A stretch of DNA of 64,000 bases from Sternotherus odoratus. Taxonomy: Eukaryota; Chordata; Testudines; Kinosternidae. This document shows, one piece after another, positions 23,228 to 39,460 of the stretch. The notes below the pieces were generated by a model, which worked only from the letters and a program-made list of their open reading frames with translations, made no database searches and was not told where the DNA came from. The first letter of the stretch is position 1, and every line of letters starts with the position of its first letter. The position numbers were made by a program, and so were the translations under genes. The DNA lies in the NCBI GenBank assembly GCA_032164245.1, contig JAVMKO010000142.1, positions 1-64,000 on the forward strand. Reading direction: 5' to 3'.

Positions 23228-24089
23228 AGTCCATGGTCGGACAGTCCCGCTTCACGTGACCCGGCTTCCCACATTGCCAGCACGTGAGCCGGACCGTTCG
23301 CTCGGGTGCCCCCCTTTGCTCCCCATTAGACCCTTTCCCCTTGGCCAGGGAGGAGCCCATGGCCCGACGCCCCAAGTCCTGGACCCTTCGCGGCTGGTCT
23401 TCTCCCCGAGGCCCCTCAGCCTCGATGTACTCCTCGGTCAGTCGCACCGCAGACTCCACCGTCTCCGGCTGGTGCCTCCTGACCCAGGTACGGACAGTCT
23501 CAGGGAGGCTGAGCAGAAACTGCTCCAATATTAGGGAGTCCATAATCTCCTCTCCAGACCGGGCCTCGGGCCTTAGCCAACACATGGCCCAGTCTTTCAG
23601 CCTCTGGCTGAACGCCCGGGGCCGCACCGCCTGCGTCCAGCGAGCTGCCCGAAACTTCAGCCGGTATTTCTCAGCCGACAAACCAACCCAGTCCAAAATG
23701 GCCACCCTCACGTCCTCGTAATCTTGGGCCTCCACAGTCCCCAGGGCCATATAGGCTGCTTGGGCTTTGCCCACTAAGTATGGAGCAAGCCGGAGGGCCC
23801 AGGTGGTCCGCTCCCATCCGGCCGTGGCAGCCACCCACTCAAAAGTCCCCAGGAAGGCATCAGGGTCGTCCGCCGGGCTCATTTTACAAAGTTCCCAGCC
23901 CGGCGGGTGAACACCTTCTCCTGCCCCTTGACTCACCAACTGTTTTAGGAGTGCTGCCTGGGTCTTTACTTGCTCCTTTATGAAGTGCTGCAGCGTCTTC
24001 TGCTGCTCGGCCTGGGCCTGCTGCATGGCCAACATAGCCTGCTGAGACTGTCTCTGCTGGTCCATGAGCCACTGCAGGGTCCCCTCCAT
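22845..24089 (-). CDS. gag: Gypsy Gag with SCAN-like capsid domain and zinc knuckle
   Basis: The start at 24089 is chosen because it is the first ATG after the primer-binding site. The open frame extends upstream into the LTR, which would not be translated normally. Domains in order are a Gln-rich coiled-coil-like N terminus (MDQQRQSQQAMLAMQQ), a capsid region, a SCAN-like segment and a CCHC knuckle. The SCAN-like segment has LRPEARSGEEIMDSLILEQF followed by LLSLPETVRTWV. The knuckle is CWQCGKPGHVKRDC at about 23246-23287. SCAN domains of vertebrate zinc-finger proteins are thought to derive from Gmr1-type gypsy Gag. Gag would assemble particles and bind element RNA. The frame after the knuckle drifts into sequence that belongs to the protease frame. 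It is an element gene, not a host SCAN gene. Confidence 0.8.
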   Translation of the reverse strand: MEGTLQWLMDQQRQSQQAMLAMQQAQAEQQKTLQHFIKEQVKTQAALLKQLVSQGAGEGVHPPGWELCKMSPADDPDAFLGTFEWVAATAGWERTTWALRLAPYLVGKAQAAYMALGTVEAQDYEDVRVAILDWVGLSAEKYRLKFRAARWTQAVRPRAFSQRLKDWAMCWLRPEARSGEEIMDSLILEQFLLSLPETVRTWVRRHQPETVESAVRLTEEYIEAEGPRGEDQPRRVQDLGRRAMGSSLAKGKGSNGEQRGAPERTVRLTCWQCGKPGHVKRDCPTMDCGWADLCGWTDVRERRQRKGIPPPVGEGGEEIPPGDPRFGLPLHARMQSVCPARVVSSRGHDGPGVCPWGQEALSGGPSAPGNRWPFPLAEGGGTREVTLPCDCWAGLGPSGRSEAPGCPKAGCGNP

Positions 24090-24123
24090 ATCTGGGCCAC
24101 CAGCCGGGTCGCTGGTGTCACAA

Positions 24124-24141
24124 ATCCCACCCCTGACACCA
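24124..24141 (-). other. Primer-binding site of the gypsy element
   Basis: On the minus strand TGGTGTCAGGGGTGGGAT follows the 5' LTR after two bases. It starts with TGG, complementary to a tRNA CCA end. The tRNA species cannot be named from this alone. Confidence 0.55.
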
Positions 24142-24143
24142 CG

Positions 24144-24584
24144 TGTAGGAGATCCATCCGTTGCCCACTCCACAAATAGGCAGGAGACTTCTCTGTGGCT
24201 TCACCAGTGTCCTTTATTTATAGTGCAAACCCCACCCCTTTGTACAGCTTTAACAGTGCTGGTTTAATACCTGCACAGGGAGACAGACCACAGCTCAGGA
24301 ATCAACCCCCTTCCTGGCTCACAGGGATCCAGAGTTGAAGTACTCCTCCCTATCCTGACTCCCTAGCTTCCTCCTCCAAACTCCACTACACCCCACCCAC
24401 CCTGGGCTTCCTTCCTGCTGGGCCTTATATCCCCCAGGGAGGCTGCCAGGTGCAACATGTTGAGCTTGAGCCCTCTGCAGCCAGGTGGCTGATTAGCCTT
24501 CCCCTTCAGGTAAAGCTTGCAGAGGCTTCTGTGCTCTTAAAGGGGCGGCAGGGCTGGCTCAGCTGCTCCTGGCCAGCACCCTGC
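24144..24584 (-). mobile_element. Gypsy 5' LTR (right copy)
   Basis: About 441 bp, collinear with the left LTR apart from scattered substitutions and a 3-nt gap near 24367. Confidence 0.85.
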
Positions 24585-25480
24585 CACCTTATGAAAACCA
24601 ATACCCCAAACAAAGAAAACGGTTCTCCCCAATTCCAAAGAATCAGGCCCCAGACCCAGGTCAATATACAAATTGGATCTTCCCACAAATCACGCTGTTG
24701 CCAATCCTTTAGAATTTAACATCTAAAGGTTTATTATACAAGGAAAAAGGTATAGGTGAGGGTTAGGAATGGTTAAAAGAAATCAATTACATGCAGTAAT
24801 GGCAATCTCTTGGTTCAGGCTTGCAGAAAAGGTAGAATAACTGCAGGTTCAAATCACAGTCTCTGGAAAGCATCCCCTCCAGGGATGGGTCAGCACCCTT
24901 TGGCCAGAGTTCCCCTGTGTAACAAAGCTCCATCCAGAGCTGGAAACAAGGCAGGCTGAAGACTGGAGGTAGAAGACCAAGATGGAGGAAGTTTCTCCCA
25001 GGTTTTATAGACTTATTCTTCTGGGTGAAGACCCCCCTCCTCCTTATGCAGAGTCCAATTGTCAATTGGGAGGTTCATAATCATATGGTCCAATTACCAG
25101 ACTCTCCACAGATTCAGTTTTTGACCAGGCAGGTGACATTCCTGAAGAAGCTTGGGTGTGGACAGGCATCTACAAAGTTCATTGTGTAGTTGATGGTCCT
25201 TAACGGCCCATCAGCCAGGCCAGCCAAGTTAACAACAGCTTGTCTGAGATTTCACCCAGAAGCCAAGCACAAGTTTGAAGTAAAGGCACCATATAGCCCA
25301 TATGCATAACGTTAGTTACAAAACTGATACACACATATCAATGGCATATTCATAATCAGCAATCCATAACCTTGTCGTAGACACCTATTATGACCCCCTT
25401 TACATAAGATTTGGTGCCACTATAGGATCCTGCTTGCACCAATGATCTATAGGATCCCAAATTATTTCAGTAACGTGACA

Positions 25481-26329
25481 CCAATCAAGCAGCCTGACCT
25501 GGAGTGTAGGCCTCTCCCTATTGCCCCTGTGGACTGTCAGTCTCAGGGTCCTGATTTTCCATCAACCCTTCCCCTTGATACTGGGAGCCCCCACCAAAAA
25601 CCCACATGAATTTTAAGAAGGAGCCAATACTCCATCACATTTCTATCCCACATGCTTTTTTGGTTTTTCCCTGCTCTCTCACTTCCTTAGTCACACTGAT
25701 TTCAGCTCCTCATCTGCTCAGAGGTCACTTCTGGATGCTCTTTCTCAGCTGCCTTGTGTTCTTCCCTCCCTGGCCATGTGGGGGAGGTGTGTGACTTGAG
25801 AGGGAACCACGATGGGGGGAAGGGACCTAGTGCCCGTCTACTAGCGGGGACAGCGGACTCCTCAGCAGCCCAGAATGGGAGCGGGGGCAGTCACGGCTGG
25901 ATGGGCAGTATTGGCTGGAGCTGGCTGAGGAGGACAGGGAGGGTGGAGACTAAGCAGGTGGGGAAGCCACCGCAGACCCGTGGTAGGTGTCGTTTGGGGG
26001 GTTAATTTATCCCCTGTCCAGAGGATCCAGCATGAGTCCCAGGCCTGATTTATGTTCCCGTTATGCCCACAGGGTGAATTTCCTCCTGGGGGAGCTGGGA
26101 CCTTCTCTCCATGGACAGGAGACCAGGGTGAAGGCAAAAGATTCAACTTCTGAAACATCCCAGGCCCCCCAGACCCTCAGTGACCTTTTACCCTGGCCCA
26201 GCTGTGCCTTTAGCCAGGGGCTGTCTTGGTCCCAGGCAGTGAGACGGGAGCGGTTTCCTCAGTGATACGTTTAGACTCAAATAAGAAACCAGGCCCCTTC
26301 GGTTCTCAATCTTGAAGCCCTAAATAGAG
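25481..26329. other. Unit 2 distal 5' flank
   Basis: From about 25549 it is collinear with 10886-11640 and 40125-40830. No exon is supported. Confidence 0.5.
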
Positions 26330-26691
26330 ATGCTGTGGCCGGAGCACAGAAGGGGGGTGGTTCGGGGCAGGAAACGGAGAGCGATGATGATTATCAGACC
26401 CTAAGAGGAGACAAAGTAGGTCACAGAGAGGCTTCAATGTCTCTGCTGCCAGAGCCCTGCAGACCCAGGGGGCCTGGGAGTAGGAAAAGGAGCTGGCTGG
26501 AGCATCCAACCTGGGGAAACAGGGAAACAGACGGGGACAGTTCAGAGCAGAGAGAGGGACGGGAGCTTCCCTTCTGAAGTCAGACAGGGCAGTGGGAGCA
26601 GGGAGTGACTACGGATTGTCCCCTCCTGGCCCCATCAGAAACAGAAGCCGCTGGGCTGTTTCCATCCCGATCGGTTCCCACCACAGCCCTG
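26330..26691 (+). promoter_or_regulatory. Putative proximal promoter and 5' UTR, unit 2
   Basis: It shares with units 1 and 3 the ggggcaggaaa ETS-like core and the gatgattatcag element (GATA on the minus strand). The conserved leader cagaagccgctgggctgttt precedes the ATG. Confidence 0.4.
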
Positions 26692-32443
<5,752 letters not shown>

Positions 32444-33318
32444 GCAGGATGAAGGGTGAGGTGGGGGCTGGGGATATACCAGTGCCCAGCTCTGAGCGGG
32501 TGTTGGGGAGACACCATAGGTCAGTGCTGCAGAATAGGCCCCTGCGGAAACAGTTTTTGCCCAGGTAACTCCTCCCGCCTCCTTCTATCCTCCTCCCTTC
32601 CCCCATCAGGGACTGTCATTCACTGACTAGGGTTGCCGACTTTCTATTGGCTGAAAAACAGCCCCTCAAGGCCTTGCCTCTGCCCGCCTCTTCCCCTGAG
32701 GACCTGACCCTTCTCTTCCTATTCCCAGGCCCCAACCCCCACTTACTCCTCTCTCACCTCCCTTCATCACTCTCTGCTCTCCCCACATTCCTCGTTTCTG
32801 GATCATCTCCTGCCCCACTGGGCTCCCTCTTCTCTAATGCTGGGATGGCAGCTGCTGCAGCCTGATGCAGGGCCTGCCTGAAGGTAGGAGGCAGCCCCAG
32901 CTAAGCAGGCATTGGTGGAGGTTGATGGCCAGACACCTCATTGGGGACTCCCTCTCCCCAGAACTAGACCTCCAGGGTCCAATCAGTGCACCTGACTGGA
33001 CACTAGTAGGTCCCCTTTTTGAACAGATATTCTGGGCAAAAAACAGGCACCTGCCATTAGCAACCCCCTGCCCTGCAGCCTGCAGACCTCTGCTCACTCC
33101 CAGGCAGGACAGGGCCACACCGAGCTCTGTCAGATCTTCATTCTACCATGACCTGTCCCAGCCAGACAGCCCAGCCCAGCTCCTTCCTTCCCTACAAATA
33201 ATCCCTCCTGCAGAGGGGCTGTAGATTTATAGGAGGAGGATGAGCTCAGGCACTAACGCTTTCTTCCTCCCTCTGAGTGACCTGGGGCGTACCCGGCACT
33301 CACTGCTGTTGTTTGGTT

Positions 33319-33324
33319 AATAAA
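33319..33324 (+). terminator. Likely poly(A) signal of unit 2
   Basis: AATAAA in ttggttaataaagcttta, about 0.88 kb after the unit 2 stop, followed by a GT-rich stretch (cggtgtgctcc). Confidence 0.5.
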
Positions 33325-35849
33325 GCTTTAAACTTAATCACTCGGTGTGCTCCTTCATCTCCTGCCCTAAAGATCCTGCGGCCTCAGCCTGATCACCTGA
33401 AGTCCCCGGCAGATTGATAACATAAATCTGTCACCTCATCTGCTGTACCCCTGATTTCTTTGTTCTGAACAAATGGTACCAAAGGGTGTGACGGCACCTC
33501 CTAGGTCTGCACTAGGCTGGAATAACCATATGTCATGTCCTCTTCCTGTGACATTCCAGTACAGACTTCCTACCTGTTGCTGTGATAAAACACTCACATG
33601 TCCCGGTCCTGACAGTTTCCCTATTTATAAGCCAAAGCTTCCTTCAGCAAATGCAAGATGTGCATTTAGCACAAGTGACCAGGACTATAATAATGGTGTA
33701 GGCCAACCTAGGCTACATAATTGCTCTAGTATTTGTACTTAATAATATTATTTATGCTTAATGCATGCTAATGTATATAGATATAGTGAGGATCATACGT
33801 ATTGTTAATATAAGAGATGTAGATGCTAGCCAGCATATAGTGGTCAGCAGGACCCTACTGGGAATTTCTTCTGTCTCCGGGGGATGTTTGGGATTCAGAT
33901 ATTAGACTGTGAGTTATTTGGAACAGGGGCTGTCATTTGCTCTCTTTGTACAGCACCCAGCTCAATGGGGCTCTGACCCAGCCGGTCTCTAGGTGCGACC
34001 ACCATAGAAATGTTAAATCAGAAAGTGAAGAATGGCTGAGTGAAAGGTCCCATCTCCTGTTAATTATTTGGGTTTCTCTTGTTAGTTTTCTTGGTGTTTA
34101 TTTTCTGATCAGGGTAAAGTTCCCATCAGGAGAGTTGCAGGATGATTGGCCAGAGAACAGACACTGTGGCTAATCTGTGGGTGGGTATGGGAGCATTTGC
34201 CATCAATGGAAGGGCCCATGCCCTCTTGATATTTCACATCTATACAGGGTCTTCAGCTTGGCTGCATTTCAAACCTGGGATTGTCAATGGTGCTGCCAGG
34301 GTTCCGCTGTGGGGTTTATAGACAATGTGCAATTCTTAAAGTAGGGGAAGAGAGATAAGAAACCCCCCCCCCCCTGGAAATATTTAATCTCTGTCCCAGG
34401 CAGGCTTGTCCTGGTAAAGGCACCTTCCCATCCACTAGATGACACTTTGCACCAATCCCGATGGAAAATGCCATCTTACCTGTGTTGGTCCAATAAAATA
34501 TACAACCTCTCCTGACATGTTTCTTTTTTTTTTCGAGTCACACATTAATCATGCTATCTACCAGATAAAGCTAGAATTGCAATTGGGCACATTTGTCATT
34601 GTTTTTGTTCCTACATTAGAGTTCCATGAATGTCTCTGTCTTGTAGAGCTGACAGTAGCAGACAGACTGTCTAGCAGACACCTCCCCTGCCATTAGCATC
34701 CACGTAACATCCCTGTGGCCACCCCCACAATGGCTTCTCCTGAAATTCAACATCAGGAAAGGGCTGGTTTCTCAACAGGAACATTTTTCTCTCCCGCTGT
34801 CTGGTTCTATTCCTTCAGTTCTAAGCCCTCTCTGACACTCCCCACCCAGCTCAGCTAAAAACAGAGATCAGAGAGCCATGGTTTCAACTCTCCAATCTCA
34901 GCCAGAAATGAAATGGGATATGGGGCCTTTCCAGTAGAGGGGACTCAGGTTCTGATCCAGTCCCAGACTGGGGGAATTGGCTGGCCCAGTGTGGTTTGCA
35001 ATGAGACACAAATTGTGCAATCAATACCCCAAACAGTCCATCACTGACTAAAGATTATAACCAAAGTTTTGTTTCATTAAAACTCACTCAAAACCACAAT
35101 ATATTCACCATCCTTTCCATTGTCAAAACACAAATGCCTTTAACACAACCCTAGCTATGGTGTAACTACCACTGCATCATAATCCAGACAGATTCCAGCC
35201 CCTGGTTCTGTTTTTCTTTCATAGTCAATGCTGTCAGTTCCATGCACTGACAAGACATGAGACTTCCCATTGCAGAGGGTGGGAAGAAGAACCTTAGCGT
35301 TAACGCCCAGGGCGTGGTGTATTTCTGGGTTTCATTCCCAGCTGTGTCACTTTGTGTCCCTAAACACCAGCTAATAATTTGTTCTTCCTTGGATCAAAGA
35401 GCATAAAAAGGGATAAGGCACTCAGGAGGTAGAAGACAGTGAGTGATTCAAATCTTCTCTCCTCCTCATTCAAAGGAGGGATTTTAATCCAGAGCATTTA
35501 CCACCCAGCTGAGCTCCTCAATCCCCAGGCTATAAATTGTTCTCACTTGCTTGCTCTTTGGCTAATTAATATTTAAGTAGTTATGCAAAGTGGAATGGCC
35601 TCCACAGGAGAGCAGCGCACCCCAGAGTAGCCTGTACCCTGGGGGTTAGGATGCTCCATAATGGGGTTGCAAATGTGGGTCCCACATCCCAGGAAAGTGC
35701 CCTCACCCTGGGGAAAAAGTTGGGAGGGGCAGACACTGTTAGTAAGCTGCCTGGCCCCTGAATGAAACATACCCGAAGCAAACTACCTGATTTAGTTAGA
35801 AATTCCAAATGCGTTTGGAACTGACCCCACTATCTGCTCTGATTTTCAG
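33325..35849. other. Intergenic, no gene seen
   Basis: Ordinary AT-balanced sequence with an old MIR-like piece near 33905-34010 (tgtacagcacccagctcaat). No exon with recognisable content was found. Confidence 0.5.
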
Positions 35850-35941
35850 GTTGCAGCCGGCCTGAAACACCAGCTAGTCGCCCAGCTCCACCCACAAGTG
35901 ACCTGGATAACACAGACAGAGCGACATCGCAGAATCTGTAA
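35850..35941 (+). CDS. Candidate terminal exon (Pro/Asp-rich tail)
   Basis: The acceptor is tctgattttcag. Entered in phase 1, as all junctions of this cluster are, it reads CSRPETPASRPAPPTSDLDN, then TDRATSQNL and a stop at 35939-35941. It could serve as an alternative cytoplasmic or soluble C terminus downstream of unit 2. No paralogous copy was found in the other units, so chance is a real possibility. Confidence 0.25.
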
Positions 35942-36165
35942 ACCCTGCACCAACCTCTGCAAAATACACCCCTTGGAAATGGATTGAAAACACCAGATAC
36001 CGACTGTGGGGCAGCAGCTGGCTCCAGGCTGTGTCCTGCAGCCTCCGTATTGGGGGGTCATCTCTTCTGAAGGCAGCATGGGGGAGTCTCTGCTGTACAC
36101 ATCCCAGGGGCTTCTCCTGGCTACTGTCACTTGGGGGTCCCAGCATATCCCTTGTGATATGAGAG

Positions 36166-36577
36166 CAGGGCCGGCGACAGGGGGGTACTACGGGTACAGC
36201 TGTACCGGGCCCCCCGACTTTAGGGGGGCCCCGGTACACCGCTGTACCCGTTGTGTCCCCCCTTGTCGCCGGACCTGGAGAGCGGGGAAGGGGCGGGGTG
36301 GCGGCGCGGCTCTCCCCTGGACAAGCGCGCCTGGCCCTGGCAGGAGCAGAGAGCCCGGCCGGCGGCAGCAGCGCTGTCCGGGGCGGGGGGGGGGGGAGGA
36401 AGGGTGGCTCCCGCTGCTCTCGCTCCCGCTGCCGCCAGCTGTCAGCTGGCCGGGGGGGGAGCGCCGGCTGGGCTGGGCTGGGCTGGGCTGGGCTGGGGGG
36501 GGGGGGGCGGCTGGGCTGGGGGGGGGGGGCCCAAACTATCGGACTAGGGGCCCCCCAAATTTCTGTCGCCTCACCTG
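36166..36577 (+). mobile_element. Non-autonomous hAT element (relative of 9419-10123)
   Basis: Ends CAGGGCCGGCGACAG and CTGTCGCCTCACCTG with an exact 8-bp target duplication TATGAGAG at 36158-36165 and 36578-36585. The left part has a palindrome (gtacagctgtaccgggcccc); the right part is G-rich (ggctgggctggg). Confidence 0.9.
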
Positions 36578-36978
36578 TATGAGAGATTTCCTGACATGGC
36601 CAACTTTCCCTATCAGCAGCTCCCTGCCCCAGGAGGGCGGGGAATGGGAAAGACAGGGGCTTTAATTATGCTCTAAGGAGCAGGATCATATGTAGGTGGG
36701 GAGACCCCCTGGCACCCAAGGACAAAAAGGGTGACTCCCCCGGGCCCTGACTGTCCCCTCCCTGCACTATTTCTATCCTGTTCCTTTTCCTTCCCTTATC
36801 CTGTTTCCATCCCCGGTTCTCCTCCCCCATCTCCACCCCTTTCCCTTCTCCTCCCCCTCCCCATTTCTACCCTCCTTCCCTCTTCCCAACCCCTGTCCCC
36901 TCCATCCCACTGTCCCTCTCTTATCTGAGGGCTTTTTCTAACACCCTCCCCCCACCACACAGATACTGCGATCCTTCC

Positions 36979-37095
36979 TCAGGTGACAGTTGGGCTCCCC
37001 CCATTCCCCTCAGGTGACAGTTGGGCTCCCCCCATTCCCCTCAGGTGACAGTTGGGCTCCCCCCATTCCCCTCAGGTGACAGTTGGGCTCCCCCC
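36979..37095. repeat. 31-bp tandem repeat, four copies
   Basis: Units tcaggtgacagttgggctcc start at 36979, 37010, 37041 and 37072 with perfect spacing. Confidence 0.9.
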
Positions 37096-37164
37096 ACCTC
37101 TGTGAGCCGGCCTGGAGTCCAGCTGGCCCAGGGACTGTGGGGCCCCTGATTGTTGGGTGTGTCT

Positions 37165-37312
37165 GGTTGTTATTAGCCAGACAAGGCAGGTGAGGTCAAA
37201 CCTTCTATTGAACCAGCTTCTGCTGGTGAGAGAAACACGACTTCCAGCTCCACCGCTCTGCTGTCCTGGGACCTGCACGGCTACAACAACACTGCAGAGA
37301 ACAATGTTATTT
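37165..37312. repeat. Interspersed repeat fragment
   Basis: The sequence ccagcttctgctggtgagag, then cctgcacggctacaacaaca, looks like a widely dispersed reptile repeat rather than an exon, although gtaaga follows it. Confidence 0.45.
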
Positions 37313-37989
37313 ATGGTAAGACATGGTGGGAGGGTGAGGGCCTGAAGAGGACAGAGCCAGTGGCTACCACTCCCAAAGGGGGGGCTGGCTATCAGCACAG
37401 TTGGGATTCAAACCTACCCATGCCAAATACAAAGGGGTCAGCGTTAATTCCTCAGCCACCGCTTTACCCAGTGGGGCGTCTTTCACATAAGCTGTTATTT
37501 CATCAAATGGGACCACGCACCCAAGTGAATGTAGACAGGGAAACATAAACTGGCCTGCAGGCATACCAAGCCCATAGCCACATCATGGGTGATGGCTGAG
37601 TCGTTAAGGCCCTAGAGTACTAATCTGTTGTGCACTGCTGTCCCTGTTGGTTGTGAGACATCACTTCTTTTTCTGGAGGCAGCTGCTGAGTCAATCTTCT
37701 GCATCTCTTCACCCAGATAAGCCATATGGTCACCAAAAGAAGAGTTACAGCTCCCCACACATTGGGTGCTGCAGCATTTCCAACATCAGGTAGGACTCAA
37801 ATCTTTTTTACAATAATGAGAATCAAGTTTGAAGCCTCTACTGGTTGGCTGACTGGCCTCCCGTGGCTTGGTGCCTGGCCTTGGCTAACCAAGGGACAAC
37901 CATGGGTGGGGAATGGATCTTTTGGCTGATAAAATGGTTAAGGGGCTGGATTGCCAATCTGTTGTGCTCTGCATGCCTTGGTTCAAACG

Positions 37990-38805
37990 ATACCAAGAGA
38001 ATCACAAATTGAATGTTAGTCAACAATCTGATGCAGTCACAAAAAAGGCTAATGTCATTCCGGGAAGTATTAACAGGAGTGTCGTATGTGAGACATGGGA
38101 GGTTATTGTCCTGTTCTTCTGGGAACTGGTGAGGTGTGAGCTAGAGCAGTGGTCCCCAACCTTTTTTGCGGCACGGACCGGATTTCTTTTTTCTTCGCCG
38201 CCGCGGACCGGCTGTATGTCCGCCGAAAAGACGCCGAATTCACTCCGAAAAGTGAAACTGCGGCTTTTCGGCGGACACTTCCGGGAACGCGTCCGCGGCC
38301 CGGTAGCGATCGATCCACGGCCCGGGGGCTGGGGACCACTGAGCTAGAGGACTGTATGCAGTCCTGGGTATCACACTTCAGGAAAGATGTGGACAGATTA
38401 GCGAGAATTTAGAGAGAAACAAAAACAATCAAAGATTTAAAAAACCTGAGAAAAACTGAGGGAAGACATGATACCAATCTCCAAATTTATGTAGTTCCGT
38501 TATAAAGAGGATAGTGATCAATTGTTCTCAGTGCCCCCTGCAGGTAGGAAAAGAAGTAATGGGCTTAATCGGCTGCAATGGCGGTTTTGGGTAGCAAGTA
38601 GGAAAAACCTTTTAATGATAAGGGAAGTTAAGCTGTGGAATAGGCTTCCAAGGCAGACTGTGGAATCCTCATTGTCGGAGGTTATTAAGAAGAGGTCGAA
38701 CAAACTCCCAGTCAAGGACAGTCTAGGTTCGCTTGCTCCTGTCTCCATGCGGAGGGATCAATTTGATGACATCTTGAGGTCCCTTCCAGTCTGACATTTC
38801 TATGA
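37990..38805 (+). mobile_element. CR1 LINE 3' fragment, interrupted by a MITE
   Basis: Decayed CR1 coding sequence (acaaaaaaggctaatgtcat, then aggaaagatgtggacagatt), ending in a CR1 3' tail (gaggtcccttccagtctgac). It is split by the hAT MITE at 38147. Confidence 0.75.
38147..38341. mobile_element. 195-bp hAT MITE
   Basis: Ends cagtggtccccaacc and ctggggaccactg with an exact 8-bp target duplication agctagag at 38139-38146 and 38342-38349. The interior is GC-rich with inverted ccgccgaaaag/cttttcggcgg. Confidence 0.92.
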
Positions 38806-39460
38806 TTGTACGTGTTGCTATGTGCTGCTAGTGCTGTAGCATTGGTAATGCTGCTGGAGTTGCTGTTCTCAGAGCTCCAGCATGAGCTGTACCAGCAGAC
38901 TGTGCAATGTGTTGACTCAGAAGTCTTCGATGTTACTGGAGATAAAGACCACAGGCTTGTTTCCGTGGTGACGTTGTTGGCTAGGTTTATTGTCGACAAA
39001 GCACGGTCATAGTGCCCCATAGGAGCTACAAGTCCACTAACACATGTATGCCTGCGACAAGGTACCAGGTCAACCAACACACCAGTGTCTGTGTCTAGAC
39101 TAGTACAAAGGTGCCTCTCCTATGACTTCTCCTTTTATACATTGATATAAAGAAGTCACGTGTTCCACTTTAGATCTTTTCAGTTATTACCCTTATCACC
39201 ACACGTATCCGTGTTTCTTCTAGTTCAAACAAACATCCTTGTCCATTATCTTGTCATCCCCTCTGTATCCTTAGGGGCAGTAGCTGTATTCCGGTACCAT
39301 CTCTTAAGCCTGTATTTATGGAGTTACTTGAGAACTCTGTGTGTCCCTGAACCATCCTCTCAAGTAAGGGGTGTGATTACTTGGTTAGCCAATACCCAGT
39401 GTATTATTATTCTGTCAAGGCCGACTTTGGTTAGCCCTTCGGTTCATAACGTTAGTTTTG
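38806..39460 (-). mobile_element. LTR-like sequence
   Basis: In the minus orientation there is a TATA box (GTATAAAAGG at 39131-39140) followed about 145 bp later by AATAAA (38986-38991). This is the spacing seen in retroviral LTRs. Precise ends were not resolved. Confidence 0.45.

Larger units (their letters stand above)
21867..24586 (-). mobile_element. Non-autonomous Ty3/gypsy LTR retrotransposon with gag only
   Basis: Two direct LTRs (21867-22310 and 24144-24584) flank about 1.83 kb. In the minus orientation the order is 5' LTR (right), primer-binding-like TGGTGTCAGGGGTGGG, gag, a degenerate protease-like frame, a purine tract, and 3' LTR (left). No reverse transcriptase or integrase is present. 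By hand count the LTRs differ at about ten positions plus one 3-nt gap, so the insertion is fairly recent. It lies inside the family D LTR with a likely TTAT target duplication. Confidence 0.88.
21640..25480 (-). mobile_element. Retroviral-type LTR, family D, split by a gypsy element
   Basis: The right part (24587-25480) is the inverse of the element at 63587-64000. It ends taacgtgaca, so its minus-strand start is TGTCACGTTA. Its minus strand has TATAATAAACC near 24730. The left part (about 21640-21866, ctggctaaccaccagtcaca and following) should continue it across the gypsy insertion, since ggttat on the left resumes as ttatgaaaacc on the right. The left boundary is uncertain. Confidence 0.6.

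Noticed and set aside
22845..24089. Host SCAN-domain gene
   Set aside because: The frame is flanked by direct LTRs, a primer-binding site and a purine tract and ends with a CCHC knuckle, so it is a retroelement gag.
37165..37312. Exon-like end aatgttatttatg before gtaaga
   Set aside because: The sequence belongs to a dispersed repeat (cggctacaacaacac type), so the donor-like site is probably chance.
37717..37789. Exon-like 73-nt stretch with acceptor and gtagga donor
   Set aside because: It enters in phase 1 but leaves in phase 2, unlike every exon of the cluster, and has no paralog in other units.
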